Below, piece after piece: positions 33,200 through 41,665 of a stretch of 64,000 nt of DNA. The notes under the pieces were generated by a model that ran no database searches, was not told the origin of the DNA, and worked only from the letters and a program-made list of their open reading frames with translations. This stretch comes from Streptomyces sp. CB02009 (GTDB lineage: Bacteria > Actinomycetota > Actinomycetes > Streptomycetales > Streptomycetaceae): positions 934,441 through 998,440 of the forward strand of contig NZ_LIVV01000002.1 of NCBI RefSeq assembly GCF_001905825.1. Direction: 5' to 3'. Position numbers and translations under genes: made by a program. Each line of letters begins with the position of its first letter. Positions within the stretch are counted from its first letter, which is position 1.

Positions 33200-34147
33200 A
33201 TGATCCTCGTCACCGGAGGCCTCGGCTTCATCGGATCCCATACCGTGCGCGCCCTGCTCGACCTGGGCGAGGAGTGCGTCGTGGTCCAGCGCCGCGCCCG
33301 CGCGCTCCCGCCCGTACTCGCCGGCGAACCGGTGCGGGTCGAGCAGGCGGACATCACCGACCGCGAGGCGCTCCTGGCCGTCGGCCGACGCCACGACATC
33401 ACCGGCATCGTCCACCTGGCCGGCTCCTACCCCTGGCCGCCCGTCCCCGAAGCGCCCGTCGAGGCGACCCGGAAGTCCCTCGACGGGCTCCTGAACATCG
33501 TCGAGGCCGCTCAGCAGTGGGGGGTGCGGCGCCTCGGCATCGCGAGCACGATCGGCGTCTACTTCGGCGCCGCGAACGACGGACCGCTGCGCGAGGACAC
33601 CCCGCTGTCGATGACCGCGGCCGTCTCCATCCCCACCTTCAAGAAGGTGGGAGAGATGCTCGGCGGCTTCCTCGCCGACACCACCGGCCTTGACATCGTC
33701 CACTACCGCATCTCCGGCACCTGGGGCCCGCTCGGGCACCTCGACCCCTTCTTCGCCGCCCCCGCCCTGGTCCACGCCGCCGCCCGCGGCACCGCGGCGG
33801 ACCTGGGCCACCTCGTCCATCCGGCTTCCGCCGCCGACGGTCTCGACCTGACCTACGTCAAGGACACCGGACGCGCGATCGCCCTCCTGCAGCTCGCGCA
33901 GGCGCTGAACCACCGGACCTACAACGTCGGATCCGGCCGCGCCACCACCAACGCCCAGATCAGCAGCGCCATCAGAAAAGTGGTCCCCGACGCCCAGGTC
34001 GACCTCGCCCCAGGGCACGTCGACGCACCCCACCTGGTGCTCGACATCAGCCGCCTCACGCGAGACACCGGTTACCGGCCCGCGTACGACACCGAACGCG
34101 CGGCCGCCGACTACATTGCCTGGCTGCGCGCGGGCCACGACAACTGA
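33200..34147 (+). CDS. NAD-dependent epimerase/dehydratase-like protein
   Basis: A 315-residue extended SDR with Rossmann motif TGGLGFIGSH (5-14) and VHLAGSYPWP. The stretch that should carry YxxxK reads SIPTFKKVGEML: the lysine is present but the tyrosine position is isoleucine, so normal epimerase chemistry is unlikely. The C-terminal part (TYVKDTGRAIALLQ, YNVGSG) is normal. It follows the hydrolase gene under the probable TetR control. The substrate is unknown. Confidence 0.87.
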   Translation: MILVTGGLGFIGSHTVRALLDLGEECVVVQRRARALPPVLAGEPVRVEQADITDREALLAVGRRHDITGIVHLAGSYPWPPVPEAPVEATRKSLDGLLNIVEAAQQWGVRRLGIASTIGVYFGAANDGPLREDTPLSMTAAVSIPTFKKVGEMLGGFLADTTGLDIVHYRISGTWGPLGHLDPFFAAPALVHAAARGTAADLGHLVHPASAADGLDLTYVKDTGRAIALLQLAQALNHRTYNVGSGRATTNAQISSAIRKVVPDAQVDLAPGHVDAPHLVLDISRLTRDTGYRPAYDTERAAADYIAWLRAGHDN

Positions 34148-34161
34148 ACCCGAGCCGCCGA

Positions 34162-34497
34162 GTGCGCGCCCGGGAGGCCGCAGACCGGAGCCTCAGCCTG
34201 CCCACGGCCGCGGCCGACATGCGGCGCCTCCCGTTCGCCGACGGCGGAGGGCGCACCGTCACCTTCCAGCTCTGGCACTGGCACGAGGACGGGGAGCGGT
34301 ACGACCTGGAGCACTTCCAGCTCCTCCCGGAGGGCGGAGAGCGGCGCGTCCAGGTCCGCCGGGCGACCTACTGGGCACTCGGCCACGACCTGCTGGCCGG
34401 TCTCGCGGCCGCGGCCGGGTTCGTGGCCCCTGGGTGGCGGATGCCCCAGGAGACGGGCTTCTTCCAGCCCCTGCTGGTGGCCCGAGCCGGCGCGTAG
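34162..34497 (+). pseudogene. SAM-dependent methyltransferase, C-terminal fragment
   Basis: The frame reads like the last 100 residues of a class I methyltransferase: VTFQLWHWHEDGERYDLEHFQ, RRATYWAL, AAAGFVAP and the final TGFFQPLLVARA. The SAM-binding half is absent; upstream there is only the epimerase stop. It is probably a deletion remnant. A short product could still be made from the in-frame GTG or ATG but would lack the cofactor site. Confidence 0.65.
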
Positions 34498-34613
34498 ACG
34501 CTCCGACCCGGGCGTGGGACACGGCCGACGCCGAGCCGGCCGCGTCCCGCCTCACCACCGAGGGTGCTCGTTCCGAGTCCGCCGCACACCGCGACGTACG
34601 CCCGCCGGAGCCG

Positions 34614-35963
34614 TCAGAGCCGGACCGTCCAGCTGACCGTCGACCTCATCGTCCGGGCGATGTCGCGGTCCCGCACCGACGGCGTGCGGTCCTCGGCCGT
34701 GAGGGACAGCGTGTGCTTCCGGAGGTCGAGCAGCCGCAGGGCCAGGTCGGACACCCGCACGTGGCTGCGCCCCGCGAGGGCCTTCACCTCCCGCCCGTCC
34801 AGATACCAGCGGATCGTGAGCTGACGGCCGTCCGCCCCCGCCAGCCGGGGCACGAGGGCCTTGGCGGTGTCGCCCCCGCGGAGGGTGCGACCGGTGGCCG
34901 TGACGGGGGAGGCGATGCGCGCCTCGCGGTAGAAGCCGGCGATCATCGCCTCGACTCCGGGCAGGTTGAAGGGCTTGCCGAGGGAACGCATCAGGGAGTC
35001 CTCGGTGGGGCGCCGCAGCCCGGTGACGTAGTAGCCGCCGCCTTCGTACGCGCCGACGACTCCGCCGTCGGGAGACGGCTCGCCGAGCCAGCGGTGCCAC
35101 TTGGTGCCCCGGGCGGCCATGTCGCCGGCGGTGAGGGTGGTGATGTTGGAGTCGGCGGGCTCGGGGCCCACGTACCGCTCGTAGCCGGGGTAGTCGGCGT
35201 AGAAGTACTCGTCGGCGAGCTTGCCCAAGGAATGGCCGGTCTCGTGGATCGCGACCTGGCCGGACTTCTCGTTGCCTGCCGAGGCCGTCGATATGCCCTC
35301 GTAGCCGAGGGTCTCGCTGCGCTCGTTGTAGCCGGCGCCGCCGTACTTGGTGCTGTTGGCGAGGACGAGGACCAGGTCGGCCTCCGGCGCCTTCGCGACG
35401 TACGCGTCGACCTTGCCCTGGTCGACGCAGAGCAGCCGCTCGATCTCGTCGCACCAGAAGTACGAGCCGAGTGCGGTGTCGCGGACGGTGTCGGGTGACG
35501 GGTCGCCGGAGACGCCCGACTGGTTGGAGACGGCGTCGACGGTCCAGACGTTGAAGAGGTTGCGGTAGGTGGCGTACGGCTCGACGGCCGTCAGCTCGCC
35601 CCACTTCTTCTGGGCGTCGGCGTGGAACCGGGGCAGTTCGGCGAGGGTGTAGCCGTCCCCGACGACGACGATGTCGAGCCGGTCGGCGCTGGGGCCGTTG
35701 TCGACGGTCTTGGTCACCTCGCCGTCGGCCGCCACCTCGGGCGACGACAGGCGTGCGGCCGCCCGGTCCCTGCCCTCCGGCGGCACGTGCGTGTGGCCCG
35801 AGCCGGCGAACGTCCCCTCTTCGGGGCCCGGTATCTCGACCTCGACTCCGGCCGCGCGCGGTGCCGGCGTGTCCGCGGCGACGCTGCCGGGTGCGGCGGC
35901 GAGTACGACCACGAGGGCGGCGGCCGCTCCGACCGCCATGGCTCCCCGTCGTGCTGAACGCAT
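34614..35963 (-). CDS. Secreted M64-family metallopeptidase (IgA-peptidase fold)
   Basis: A 449-residue secreted zinc peptidase. A signal peptide (MRSARRGAMAVGAAAALVVV...) is cleaved near residue 30. The M64 N-terminal mark LDIVVVGDGYT is at 96-105 and the zinc motif HETGHSLGKLADEY is at 240-253 (H240, E241, H244, with D251/E252 in the M64 pattern). A beta-rich C-terminal domain of about 110 residues follows. The family includes the Clostridium ramosum IgA peptidase and uncharacterised Streptomyces exoproteases. AAGGGG lies about ten bases before the ATG. It diverges from an XRE/TPR regulator, which is a natural candidate to control it. Confidence 0.92.
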   Translation of the reverse strand: MRSARRGAMAVGAAAALVVVLAAAPGSVAADTPAPRAAGVEVEIPGPEEGTFAGSGHTHVPPEGRDRAAARLSSPEVAADGEVTKTVDNGPSADRLDIVVVGDGYTLAELPRFHADAQKKWGELTAVEPYATYRNLFNVWTVDAVSNQSGVSGDPSPDTVRDTALGSYFWCDEIERLLCVDQGKVDAYVAKAPEADLVLVLANSTKYGGAGYNERSETLGYEGISTASAGNEKSGQVAIHETGHSLGKLADEYFYADYPGYERYVGPEPADSNITTLTAGDMAARGTKWHRWLGEPSPDGGVVGAYEGGGYYVTGLRRPTEDSLMRSLGKPFNLPGVEAMIAGFYREARIASPVTATGRTLRGGDTAKALVPRLAGADGRQLTIRWYLDGREVKALAGRSHVRVSDLALRLLDLRKHTLSLTAEDRTPSVRDRDIARTMRSTVSWTVRL

Positions 35964-36101
35964 GAAATCAGCCCCTTGGCAGGCGAGTTAAGTGCAGCAG
36001 TAAATGTGTTGAACAGGTCGCTTAACCTAGGGGGAGGGCGAGGGCGTGCGCAATGCCTACCGCGTCTGGATACTGGGCAGTTCACGAACCAGGGGGTCCT
36101 C

Positions 36102-37442
36102 ATGGACGATCCGGCCACGATCGGCCGCCGAGTGCAGCGACTGCGCACGCAACACGGTCTGACGCAGAAGCAGTTGGCTGATCCCCGCTACACCCCCGCG
36201 TACGTGTCGACGCTGGAGTCGGGCCGGGTCAGGCCCTCGGAGACCGCGCTGCGCTTCCTCGCCGAGCGGCTCGGTACGTCGTACGAGGAGCTGGCCACCG
36301 GCAGGCCCGCACACCTCGCCACGGAACTGCGGCTCGCTCTCGTCGAGGCGCGCCGGCAGCTGGCCACCGGGACGGCGGAGGAGGCCGCCGTGCGCTACCG
36401 GCGGCTGCTGACCGACGCGGAGCACCTCGGCCTCGAGCCCGAGCAGGCAGAGGCGCTGCTCGGGCTCGGCGACTGCGCCCTGGAGAGCGGGCAGTTGGCC
36501 GACGCGGGCCGTCATTTCCAGGCCGTCGAGCGGCTCCTCGCCGAGGAGCCGCTGCCGCGCCGCGCCCGCGCGATCCGGGGCCGTGCCGTCGCGCACCTCC
36601 TTGCCGGCGAGCTGCGTTACGCCTGCTACCTCCTCGAGTCCGCCATCGACGAGCTCGGCGCGAGCGGCCTCGCCGACCCCGAAGCGCTGGTCGTCCTGTA
36701 CGCCGCCGTGATCGGTCCGTACATGGACATGGGCGCCCACGCCCGCGCCGCCCACGCCGCCGAACTCGCCCTCGCGCTGGCTCCGCAGGTCGACGATCCG
36801 GCACTGCTCGCGGGCATGCACCGGCAGGTGGCCCGCACCTTCCTCGCCGAGGGGCGCACGGCCGACGCGGACGCCTCACTGGCCAAGGCGCAGGCGATCT
36901 ACCAACAGCTGAGCCTGCGTACCGACCTCGCGCACTGCCACTGGATGCGCGGCTACGTCCTGGCGCAGAGCGGGGAACTGGCTTCGGCCGAGACGGAGTT
37001 GCGAGCCGCCCGCGAGATGCTGAGCAGCAGGCGTGCGGCGCTGTTCACCGCGCAGGTGGAGGTGGAGCTGGCCGATGTCCTGCGGCGGCTCGGACGGCAC
37101 GACGAGGCGTCGGAGCTGCTCTCGGCGTTTCTCGAACTGGGCGACCGACACGGCGCGGTGCACGCCGGGGGCGCGCACCGGCTGCTCGGGCTGATCGCCG
37201 AGGAACGGGGGGACAGCGAGACCGCCGAGGAGCACTACGTCACGGCCCTGGGACTGCTGGAGCGCAGCGGCGCGAGCGGCGACCTCGCCGATCTGTGCCG
37301 CCTGCTCGGCGACCTGCTGCGCCGCGGCGGCCGTACTGAGGCAGCCCTGGACGCCTACCGCACGGGGCTGGGGCACCGGTCGGCCCCCGGCACGACGACG
37401 CTGGGACCGGCTCCGACGGCACCGGCGCTGCCGCGGAGGTGA
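36102..37442 (+). CDS. XRE-family regulator with TPR domain
   Basis: A 446-residue regulator. The helix-turn-helix is at 7-65 (IGRRVQRLRTQHGLTQKQLADPRYTPAYVSTLESG), followed by about ten TPR-like helical pairs to residue 420. The architecture resembles quorum-peptide or antibiotic-pathway regulators of the Rgg/PlcR type, but with actinobacterial sequence. AGGGGG precedes the ATG. It shares a 138-base divergent promoter region with the M64 peptidase; TTAAG/CTTAA half-sites near 35987 and 36022 are possible binding sites. Confidence 0.9.
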   Translation: MDDPATIGRRVQRLRTQHGLTQKQLADPRYTPAYVSTLESGRVRPSETALRFLAERLGTSYEELATGRPAHLATELRLALVEARRQLATGTAEEAAVRYRRLLTDAEHLGLEPEQAEALLGLGDCALESGQLADAGRHFQAVERLLAEEPLPRRARAIRGRAVAHLLAGELRYACYLLESAIDELGASGLADPEALVVLYAAVIGPYMDMGAHARAAHAAELALALAPQVDDPALLAGMHRQVARTFLAEGRTADADASLAKAQAIYQQLSLRTDLAHCHWMRGYVLAQSGELASAETELRAAREMLSSRRAALFTAQVEVELADVLRRLGRHDEASELLSAFLELGDRHGAVHAGGAHRLLGLIAEERGDSETAEEHYVTALGLLERSGASGDLADLCRLLGDLLRRGGRTEAALDAYRTGLGHRSAPGTTTLGPAPTAPALPRR

Positions 37443-37831
37443 ACGAGCGGCCGACCGTGCCGTTCGCCGCGTTCTGGATCTCGTCGACGACACCCCCCGG
37501 GGATGTCACGCCGGAAGAACTGGGCCAGCCCCACGAACAGCACCGGACCGTCCTGTTCGGTACTCCACGGCCGGCCCGACGGCCGGAGGCCGGCGGCCCG
37601 GGCGCTGCGGATCTCCTCCGGTGCGTACCCCTCGGACTCGCGCCGGTGCGGCTCGTGGCAGAGCGGCCACGGTTCGTCGTCCGGCCACAGCATCGGCCCG
37701 CCGACGTGGCTGTCGTGCATGCCGGGCCTCCCCGGTCTCGGGTGCAACCGGGTCGCACGGGCCCGGTAGGGGACCAGCTCCGGGAACACGGCCTCCACGG
37801 ACGCCGGTCTGGCCGGTGTGGTCCTCGTCAT
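37440..37831 (-). pseudogene. DUF1963-like protein, truncated
   Basis: Reading leftward from an ATG, the frame gives VFPELVPYRARATRLHPRPG, then SHVGGPMLWPDDEPWPLCHE and PVLFVGLAQFFRRDIPG, a recognisable first half of a DUF1963-like Streptomyces protein. The family continues with a conserved strand and a C-terminal domain, but here the sequence degenerates into Arg-rich shadow and runs into the end of the XRE gene. The 3' half seems lost. It overlaps nothing functional upstream. Confidence 0.55.
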
Positions 37832-38001
37832 GCGCAGGCCGTACGCGACCGGGCGCGGCCCCCGCGAACGGATGGCAGCGAGCCCGGTGGAGGCCGGTAC
37901 CGGGGTGGTCACGCAGGTCGCCCGGTGACCGGGGCCGCCGGAGGCGACCGCGACCACCGGGCGGAGCCGCCCGTTTCCCGGACGGTGCCGACGCGCGCCG
38001 C

Positions 38002-38499
38002 TCAGCAGTTCCGGATGGACCACACAGGTGTCCAGTCGTACGTGAAGGGCGTGGGATCCGGCAGAACGACGTCCAGCACCTTGCCGTTCTGGCCGTAGAA
38101 GAACGCGGCGGCACCGACCTGGTTGTTCACCACCTGGCCCACACCGTTCCAGTGGGACAGGGAGTACTGCTGGCACCGGTACAGGAAGAAGACCTTGTAC
38201 TTGCCGACCACCGGGTCCCAGACCCCGGTGCAGAGATTCCCCGACGCACACGTGACGGGGCTGCCCGACGTCGTGTGCACGTAGTCCGCCCAGGGCGAGA
38301 CCGTCGGGGACACGGCCGCCACGGCACGCGAGGACAGCCCCTCGCCCCGGGGTGCCGGCGGCATGACCATGGTGTGGCCGCCGCTCTCGCGGGGCCCGTC
38401 CGAGGCCGCAGCCTGGGCCGGACCCGCCGCGAAGGCGGAAACCAGCACCCACAGGAGGGCACCCACCACACCGAGGGTGGAACGCCGGGTACGCGACAT
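38002..38499 (-). CDS. Small secreted protein, crystallin/peptidase-inhibitor-like
   Basis: A 165-residue exported protein. Signal peptide MSRTRRSTLGVVGALLW..., cleaved near AQA (residue 30). The mature part has four cysteines, CASGNLC and YRCQQYSLSHWNGVGQVVNNQ, like the small beta-gamma-crystallin or I36-type inhibitor proteins common in Streptomyces secretomes. The last residue is Cys. GAAGGAG precedes the ATG. Function unknown. It lies just downstream of, and on the same strand as, the SxxK hydrolase gene. Confidence 0.8.
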   Translation of the reverse strand: MSRTRRSTLGVVGALLWVLVSAFAAGPAQAAASDGPRESGGHTMVMPPAPRGEGLSSRAVAAVSPTVSPWADYVHTTSGSPVTCASGNLCTGVWDPVVGKYKVFFLYRCQQYSLSHWNGVGQVVNNQVGAAAFFYGQNGKVLDVVLPDPTPFTYDWTPVWSIRNC

Positions 38500-38528
38500 C
38501 GTCACTCCTTCTCCGGGAATCCCCGGGA

Positions 38529-39797
38529 TCACTTCGGATCCGTGCACAGCGGCACGTCCGGCAACTGGTTCGCCGGATGGCTGATGTAGATGTTGGTGAC
38601 GTAGCCCCCGTACTGCGGCAGGTACGCCCACCAGTCGTTGGTGTACGGCGGGACGGAGACGAGCTGCCCCTTCTTCTGGCAGCCCACCAGCACCTCCACG
38701 CCGGCCGGGAGCCGGGTCAGCAGGTTGTCCCCGACAACCGGCGACGTCCTGACGGCGACGTCCTGACCCCACGTCCCGTACCACTTCCCCTTCGGCGCCG
38801 TTCCGCCGGGAACGTTCAGAGAGCGGGTCAGCCGGCCGAGGTCGGTGTACGCCTTTCCGTACGACGTGCCGTCCGGGTGCAGGGTGAGGACGGCCACGAT
38901 CGAGCGGTCACCGGCCCCGACGGTGCCGGTGGTGTGCAGCGCCGGTCGGCTCAGGTCGACGCTCGCCTCACCCGCGCCTGCGGACGAGGCCGAGGGCGCG
39001 GACGCTGGGGCGGACGCGGGGGCCGAGGCGGGGGCCGAGGCGTCGGTGCCACTGGCCGCAGTCGCGCTCACGGAACCGCAGCTCCCCGTCGCGTACTTCC
39101 CCGACCAGCCCTGCTTCACGGCCCACGGGCGGTCGAACGCGCCGGCGATGCCGAAGTGCTGGTCGAAGGAGTCCGACGCGCACCGGGTCGACTGGCGCAG
39201 ACGCTCCATGACGAAGTCGCGGACCGGCGCGGGAGCGGACTCCAGGATGTGCCGGTAGGTCTTCACGGTGTCGCGGGCCGACATGGCCGTGTAGCCCCAG
39301 TACCCCTCGTAGCCCGCCGGTGGGGGAGCGGTGTCGGCGAGCCCGAGCCGCGTGACCATGCGCTCGACGATCGCCGGCCCGCCGTAGGTGGACCAGTAGT
39401 GGTTGGCGGCGGCGTCCTGACTGCTGCGGAGCATGGCGTCCAGCCGGGTGCGGTCGGCGGCCGGGATGCTGTCGGGGCTGCGGTTCCAGAGGAAGTCGAG
39501 GGCGAGCAGGAGCTTGACGACCGACGCGGACCGGAACGTGGCGGCCGGGGCGAGCTGTTCGGTGAACGTCCCGGTCTGCCGGTCGAAGACCGCCACGCCC
39601 GCCGTGACCCCCGCGGGCACCTGGGGGCTCGCGGGCGCGGCCGACACGAAGCCACCTGTCGGCTCCGTCGCGGCCGCGACGGGGTGCGGGAGCGCCGCGC
39701 CGGTGAAGGAGAGGAAGAGGAAGGCCGCGGTCGCGACGAGCAGGCGCCGAGGCGTACGGCGAGCTGTGGTGGGGGAGTGCCTGGCGATGCGGAGCAT
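38529..39797 (-). CDS. Secreted SxxK serine hydrolase (class A beta-lactamase fold) with SH3-like tail
   Basis: A 422-residue exported protein with a signal peptide to about residue 44. The nucleophile motif is SVVK (S92, K95), a helix with SSQDAAANHYW stands where the second motif lies, and KQGWSG may be the KTG-like third motif. A repeated Ala-Pro-Ala-Ser insertion (about 280-300) interrupts the domain. The last 70 residues (VAVRTSPVVGDNLLTRLPAG, NDWWAYLPQYGG) are an SH3-like cell-wall-binding module. It could be a penicillin-interactive or peptidoglycan enzyme; true beta-lactamase activity is not assured. Confidence 0.85.
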   Translation of the reverse strand: MLRIARHSPTTARRTPRRLLVATAAFLFLSFTGAALPHPVAAATEPTGGFVSAAPASPQVPAGVTAGVAVFDRQTGTFTEQLAPAATFRSASVVKLLLALDFLWNRSPDSIPAADRTRLDAMLRSSQDAAANHYWSTYGGPAIVERMVTRLGLADTAPPPAGYEGYWGYTAMSARDTVKTYRHILESAPAPVRDFVMERLRQSTRCASDSFDQHFGIAGAFDRPWAVKQGWSGKYATGSCGSVSATAASGTDASAPASAPASAPASAPSASSAGAGEASVDLSRPALHTTGTVGAGDRSIVAVLTLHPDGTSYGKAYTDLGRLTRSLNVPGGTAPKGKWYGTWGQDVAVRTSPVVGDNLLTRLPAGVEVLVGCQKKGQLVSVPPYTNDWWAYLPQYGGYVTNIYISHPANQLPDVPLCTDPK

Positions 39798-39950
39798 GGT
39801 GTGAGAGGTCCTCGCTTGGTGGGGGAGCGGGATGCCCGGCCGGTCTCGGCAAGGGTCGGCGGACGAGGGCGCCGGGACCGCGGTGCGGAGCCCCTGGCAG
39901 GACGCGAGGGGCTCCACGGGAGCGGACCGGGCGGTCGACTCCCGGCGGCC

Positions 39951-40451
39951 CTACGGGATGTTGCACTCCGTCATGCCGGGCCAGGGGTCGGTCGACGTCC
40001 ACACGTCGACGGCGGGGATGAAGCCCCACCCGTGATGGCCCTCGCGACCGGGAGCCATGCGGTCACCCATGGTGTAGTACCAGATGTTGTTGCCGCCGCT
40101 GTGCGCGGCGCCCCTGCCCCAGCACACGAACCAGCTCGTCGACGTGTCGATCCAGCCGATCGCCGAGCAGACGGAGATGAAGCTGGCGCAGCCGTACAGC
40201 GGCGCGCCGGCCCGGTTGCCGCACACCCAGTCGCGCGTCCAGGTGCGCCCCGTGTACGCGTCGTAGTGGCTGACGTTGCGGGCGGTGCACGACGCCTGGG
40301 CCGCGAGGGGCGCGGCCTCGGCCGTGGACGGCGCGCTTTGCACCGCGCGGGTGGTCGTGCCGGCCTGCGGCGACGACGCCTGAACGGCGCCGGCGCTGAA
40401 CAGCACGGCCAGGAGGGCGGCGAGCATCGCCACCGCTCGTCTCACAGACAT
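39951..40451 (-). CDS. Small secreted cysteine-rich protein
   Basis: A 166-residue protein with a signal peptide (MSVRRAVAMLAALLAVLFSA, cleavage near 25). The mature part contains six cysteines, among them SCTARNVSHYDAY, DWVCGN, YGCASFISVCSA and FVCWGRG, suggesting disulfide bonds. Not a family I can name. The arrangement next to two other secreted proteins on the same strand suggests a secretome island. It diverges from a LysR gene across 160 bases. Confidence 0.75.
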   Translation of the reverse strand: MSVRRAVAMLAALLAVLFSAGAVQASSPQAGTTTRAVQSAPSTAEAAPLAAQASCTARNVSHYDAYTGRTWTRDWVCGNRAGAPLYGCASFISVCSAIGWIDTSTSWFVCWGRGAAHSGGNNIWYYTMGDRMAPGREGHHGWGFIPAVDVWTSTDPWPGMTECNIP

Positions 40452-40611
40452 GTTTCGGCCCCCGTTGTCGAGAAAGCAATGGTCGGAACGCCCTGTGGAA
40501 CCGAGGAGGTTTCACGGGGCGTCGCTTGAGAGCCGAGCCTTCCACTCGCACTCTGTTCATGTCACCGCTTGTGGCCATGCGACATGAAAGAGGATCAATA
40601 AGGGATTCATC

Positions 40612-41619
40612 ATGGTTACTGGCGAAACGGCCGCTGGAGGCGCCGCGCCGACGCCCGACCCGAAGACGCCGAGCGCGCATCAGCTCCGGCTCTTCGTCGC
40701 CCTCGCGGAGGAACTCCACTTCTCACGAGCCGCCGCCCGGCTGTTCATGACGCAGTCGGCGCTGAGCCAGCAGATCAGAGACCTGGAGAAACGCCTCGGG
40801 GTACGGCTGTTCGACCGTTCGAGCCGGGCCGTGACGCTCACCCCGCAGGGCCGGGTGCTGCTGGCGGACGCGCGCGGAGTCGTGGCGGCCATGGACCGGC
40901 TGAGCCGCAGCGCTTCGACGCAGGCGCGCCGCCTCTCCGGACGGCTCGTCGTCGGCACCATCGGCGCGGAGGCGGCGATGCCCTATACGCAGGCGGTGCT
41001 GCGTCTGCTCCACGAACGGCATCCGTTGGTCGAGGTCGACGTGCGCAGCCTCCATTTCGCCGACCACTTCGACGCCCTGTTCCGCCATGACGTCGATGTT
41101 GCCTTTCTCCGCCCACCGGTCCCGCCCGGCGTCGAGGTGCAGCACCTGGCCACGGAACCGCGGTTGGCCTGCCTCTCCGAGAGCGACCCGCTCGCGGACC
41201 GCGACCGGATCACCCTCGCCGAGCTGGCGCGCCACCCGGTGATCGACGTCCCGCCGCAGGTGCCGCGGCTCTGGTGGGACTTCTGGGCCGCCGACCCGCG
41301 CCCCGACGGCACCCCGGTCCGCTACGGACCCGTCGCCTCGGACCTGGAGGGCCTGCTGCACCTCGTGGCCCAGGGCAGGGGCATGTGCTTCCTGCCGGCC
41401 GCCGCGCGCGACCTCTTCCCGCGCCCCGGCATCCGCTACGTCGAGGTCACGGACCTGCCCCCGTCGACGGCGGGACTCGCCTGGCTCAGGGAGAACCGCG
41501 CGGAACCGCTTGTGGAGGCGGTGGTGGCAGCCGCCGGACATGTGGCCTCGGCCCGGGACCCGGGGACCGTCGGGGACAGGAGCCAGGACGATGACCGACC
41601 CCACGACTTGGAGCACTGA
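40612..41619 (+). CDS. LysR-family regulator
   Basis: A 335-residue regulator. The helix-turn-helix is at about 21-80 (HQLRLFVALAEELHFSRAAA, MTQSALSQQIRDLEKRLG). The effector domain follows to about 315. The N-terminal 20 residues are an Ala/Thr/Pro extension. The last ten residues (DDDRPHDLEH) are encoded by the beginning of a 21-bp tandem repeat, so the C-terminus may vary between strains. It is divergent from the small secreted protein and convergent with the sensor kinase. Confidence 0.92.
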   Translation: MVTGETAAGGAAPTPDPKTPSAHQLRLFVALAEELHFSRAAARLFMTQSALSQQIRDLEKRLGVRLFDRSSRAVTLTPQGRVLLADARGVVAAMDRLSRSASTQARRLSGRLVVGTIGAEAAMPYTQAVLRLLHERHPLVEVDVRSLHFADHFDALFRHDVDVAFLRPPVPPGVEVQHLATEPRLACLSESDPLADRDRITLAELARHPVIDVPPQVPRLWWDFWAADPRPDGTPVRYGPVASDLEGLLHLVAQGRGMCFLPAAARDLFPRPGIRYVEVTDLPPSTAGLAWLRENRAEPLVEAVVAAAGHVASARDPGTVGDRSQDDDRPHDLEH

Positions 41620-41659
41620 CCCCACGACATGGAGGACCGACCCCACGACACGGAGGACT
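41597..41659. repeat. Three 21-bp tandem repeats
   Basis: Units 41597-41617, 41618-41638 and 41639-41659 share GACCCCACGAC plus GGAG. The first unit holds the end of the LysR gene and its stop codon; the others fill the short gap before the convergent sensor-kinase gene. Confidence 0.8.
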
Positions 41660-41665
41660 GGGCGG

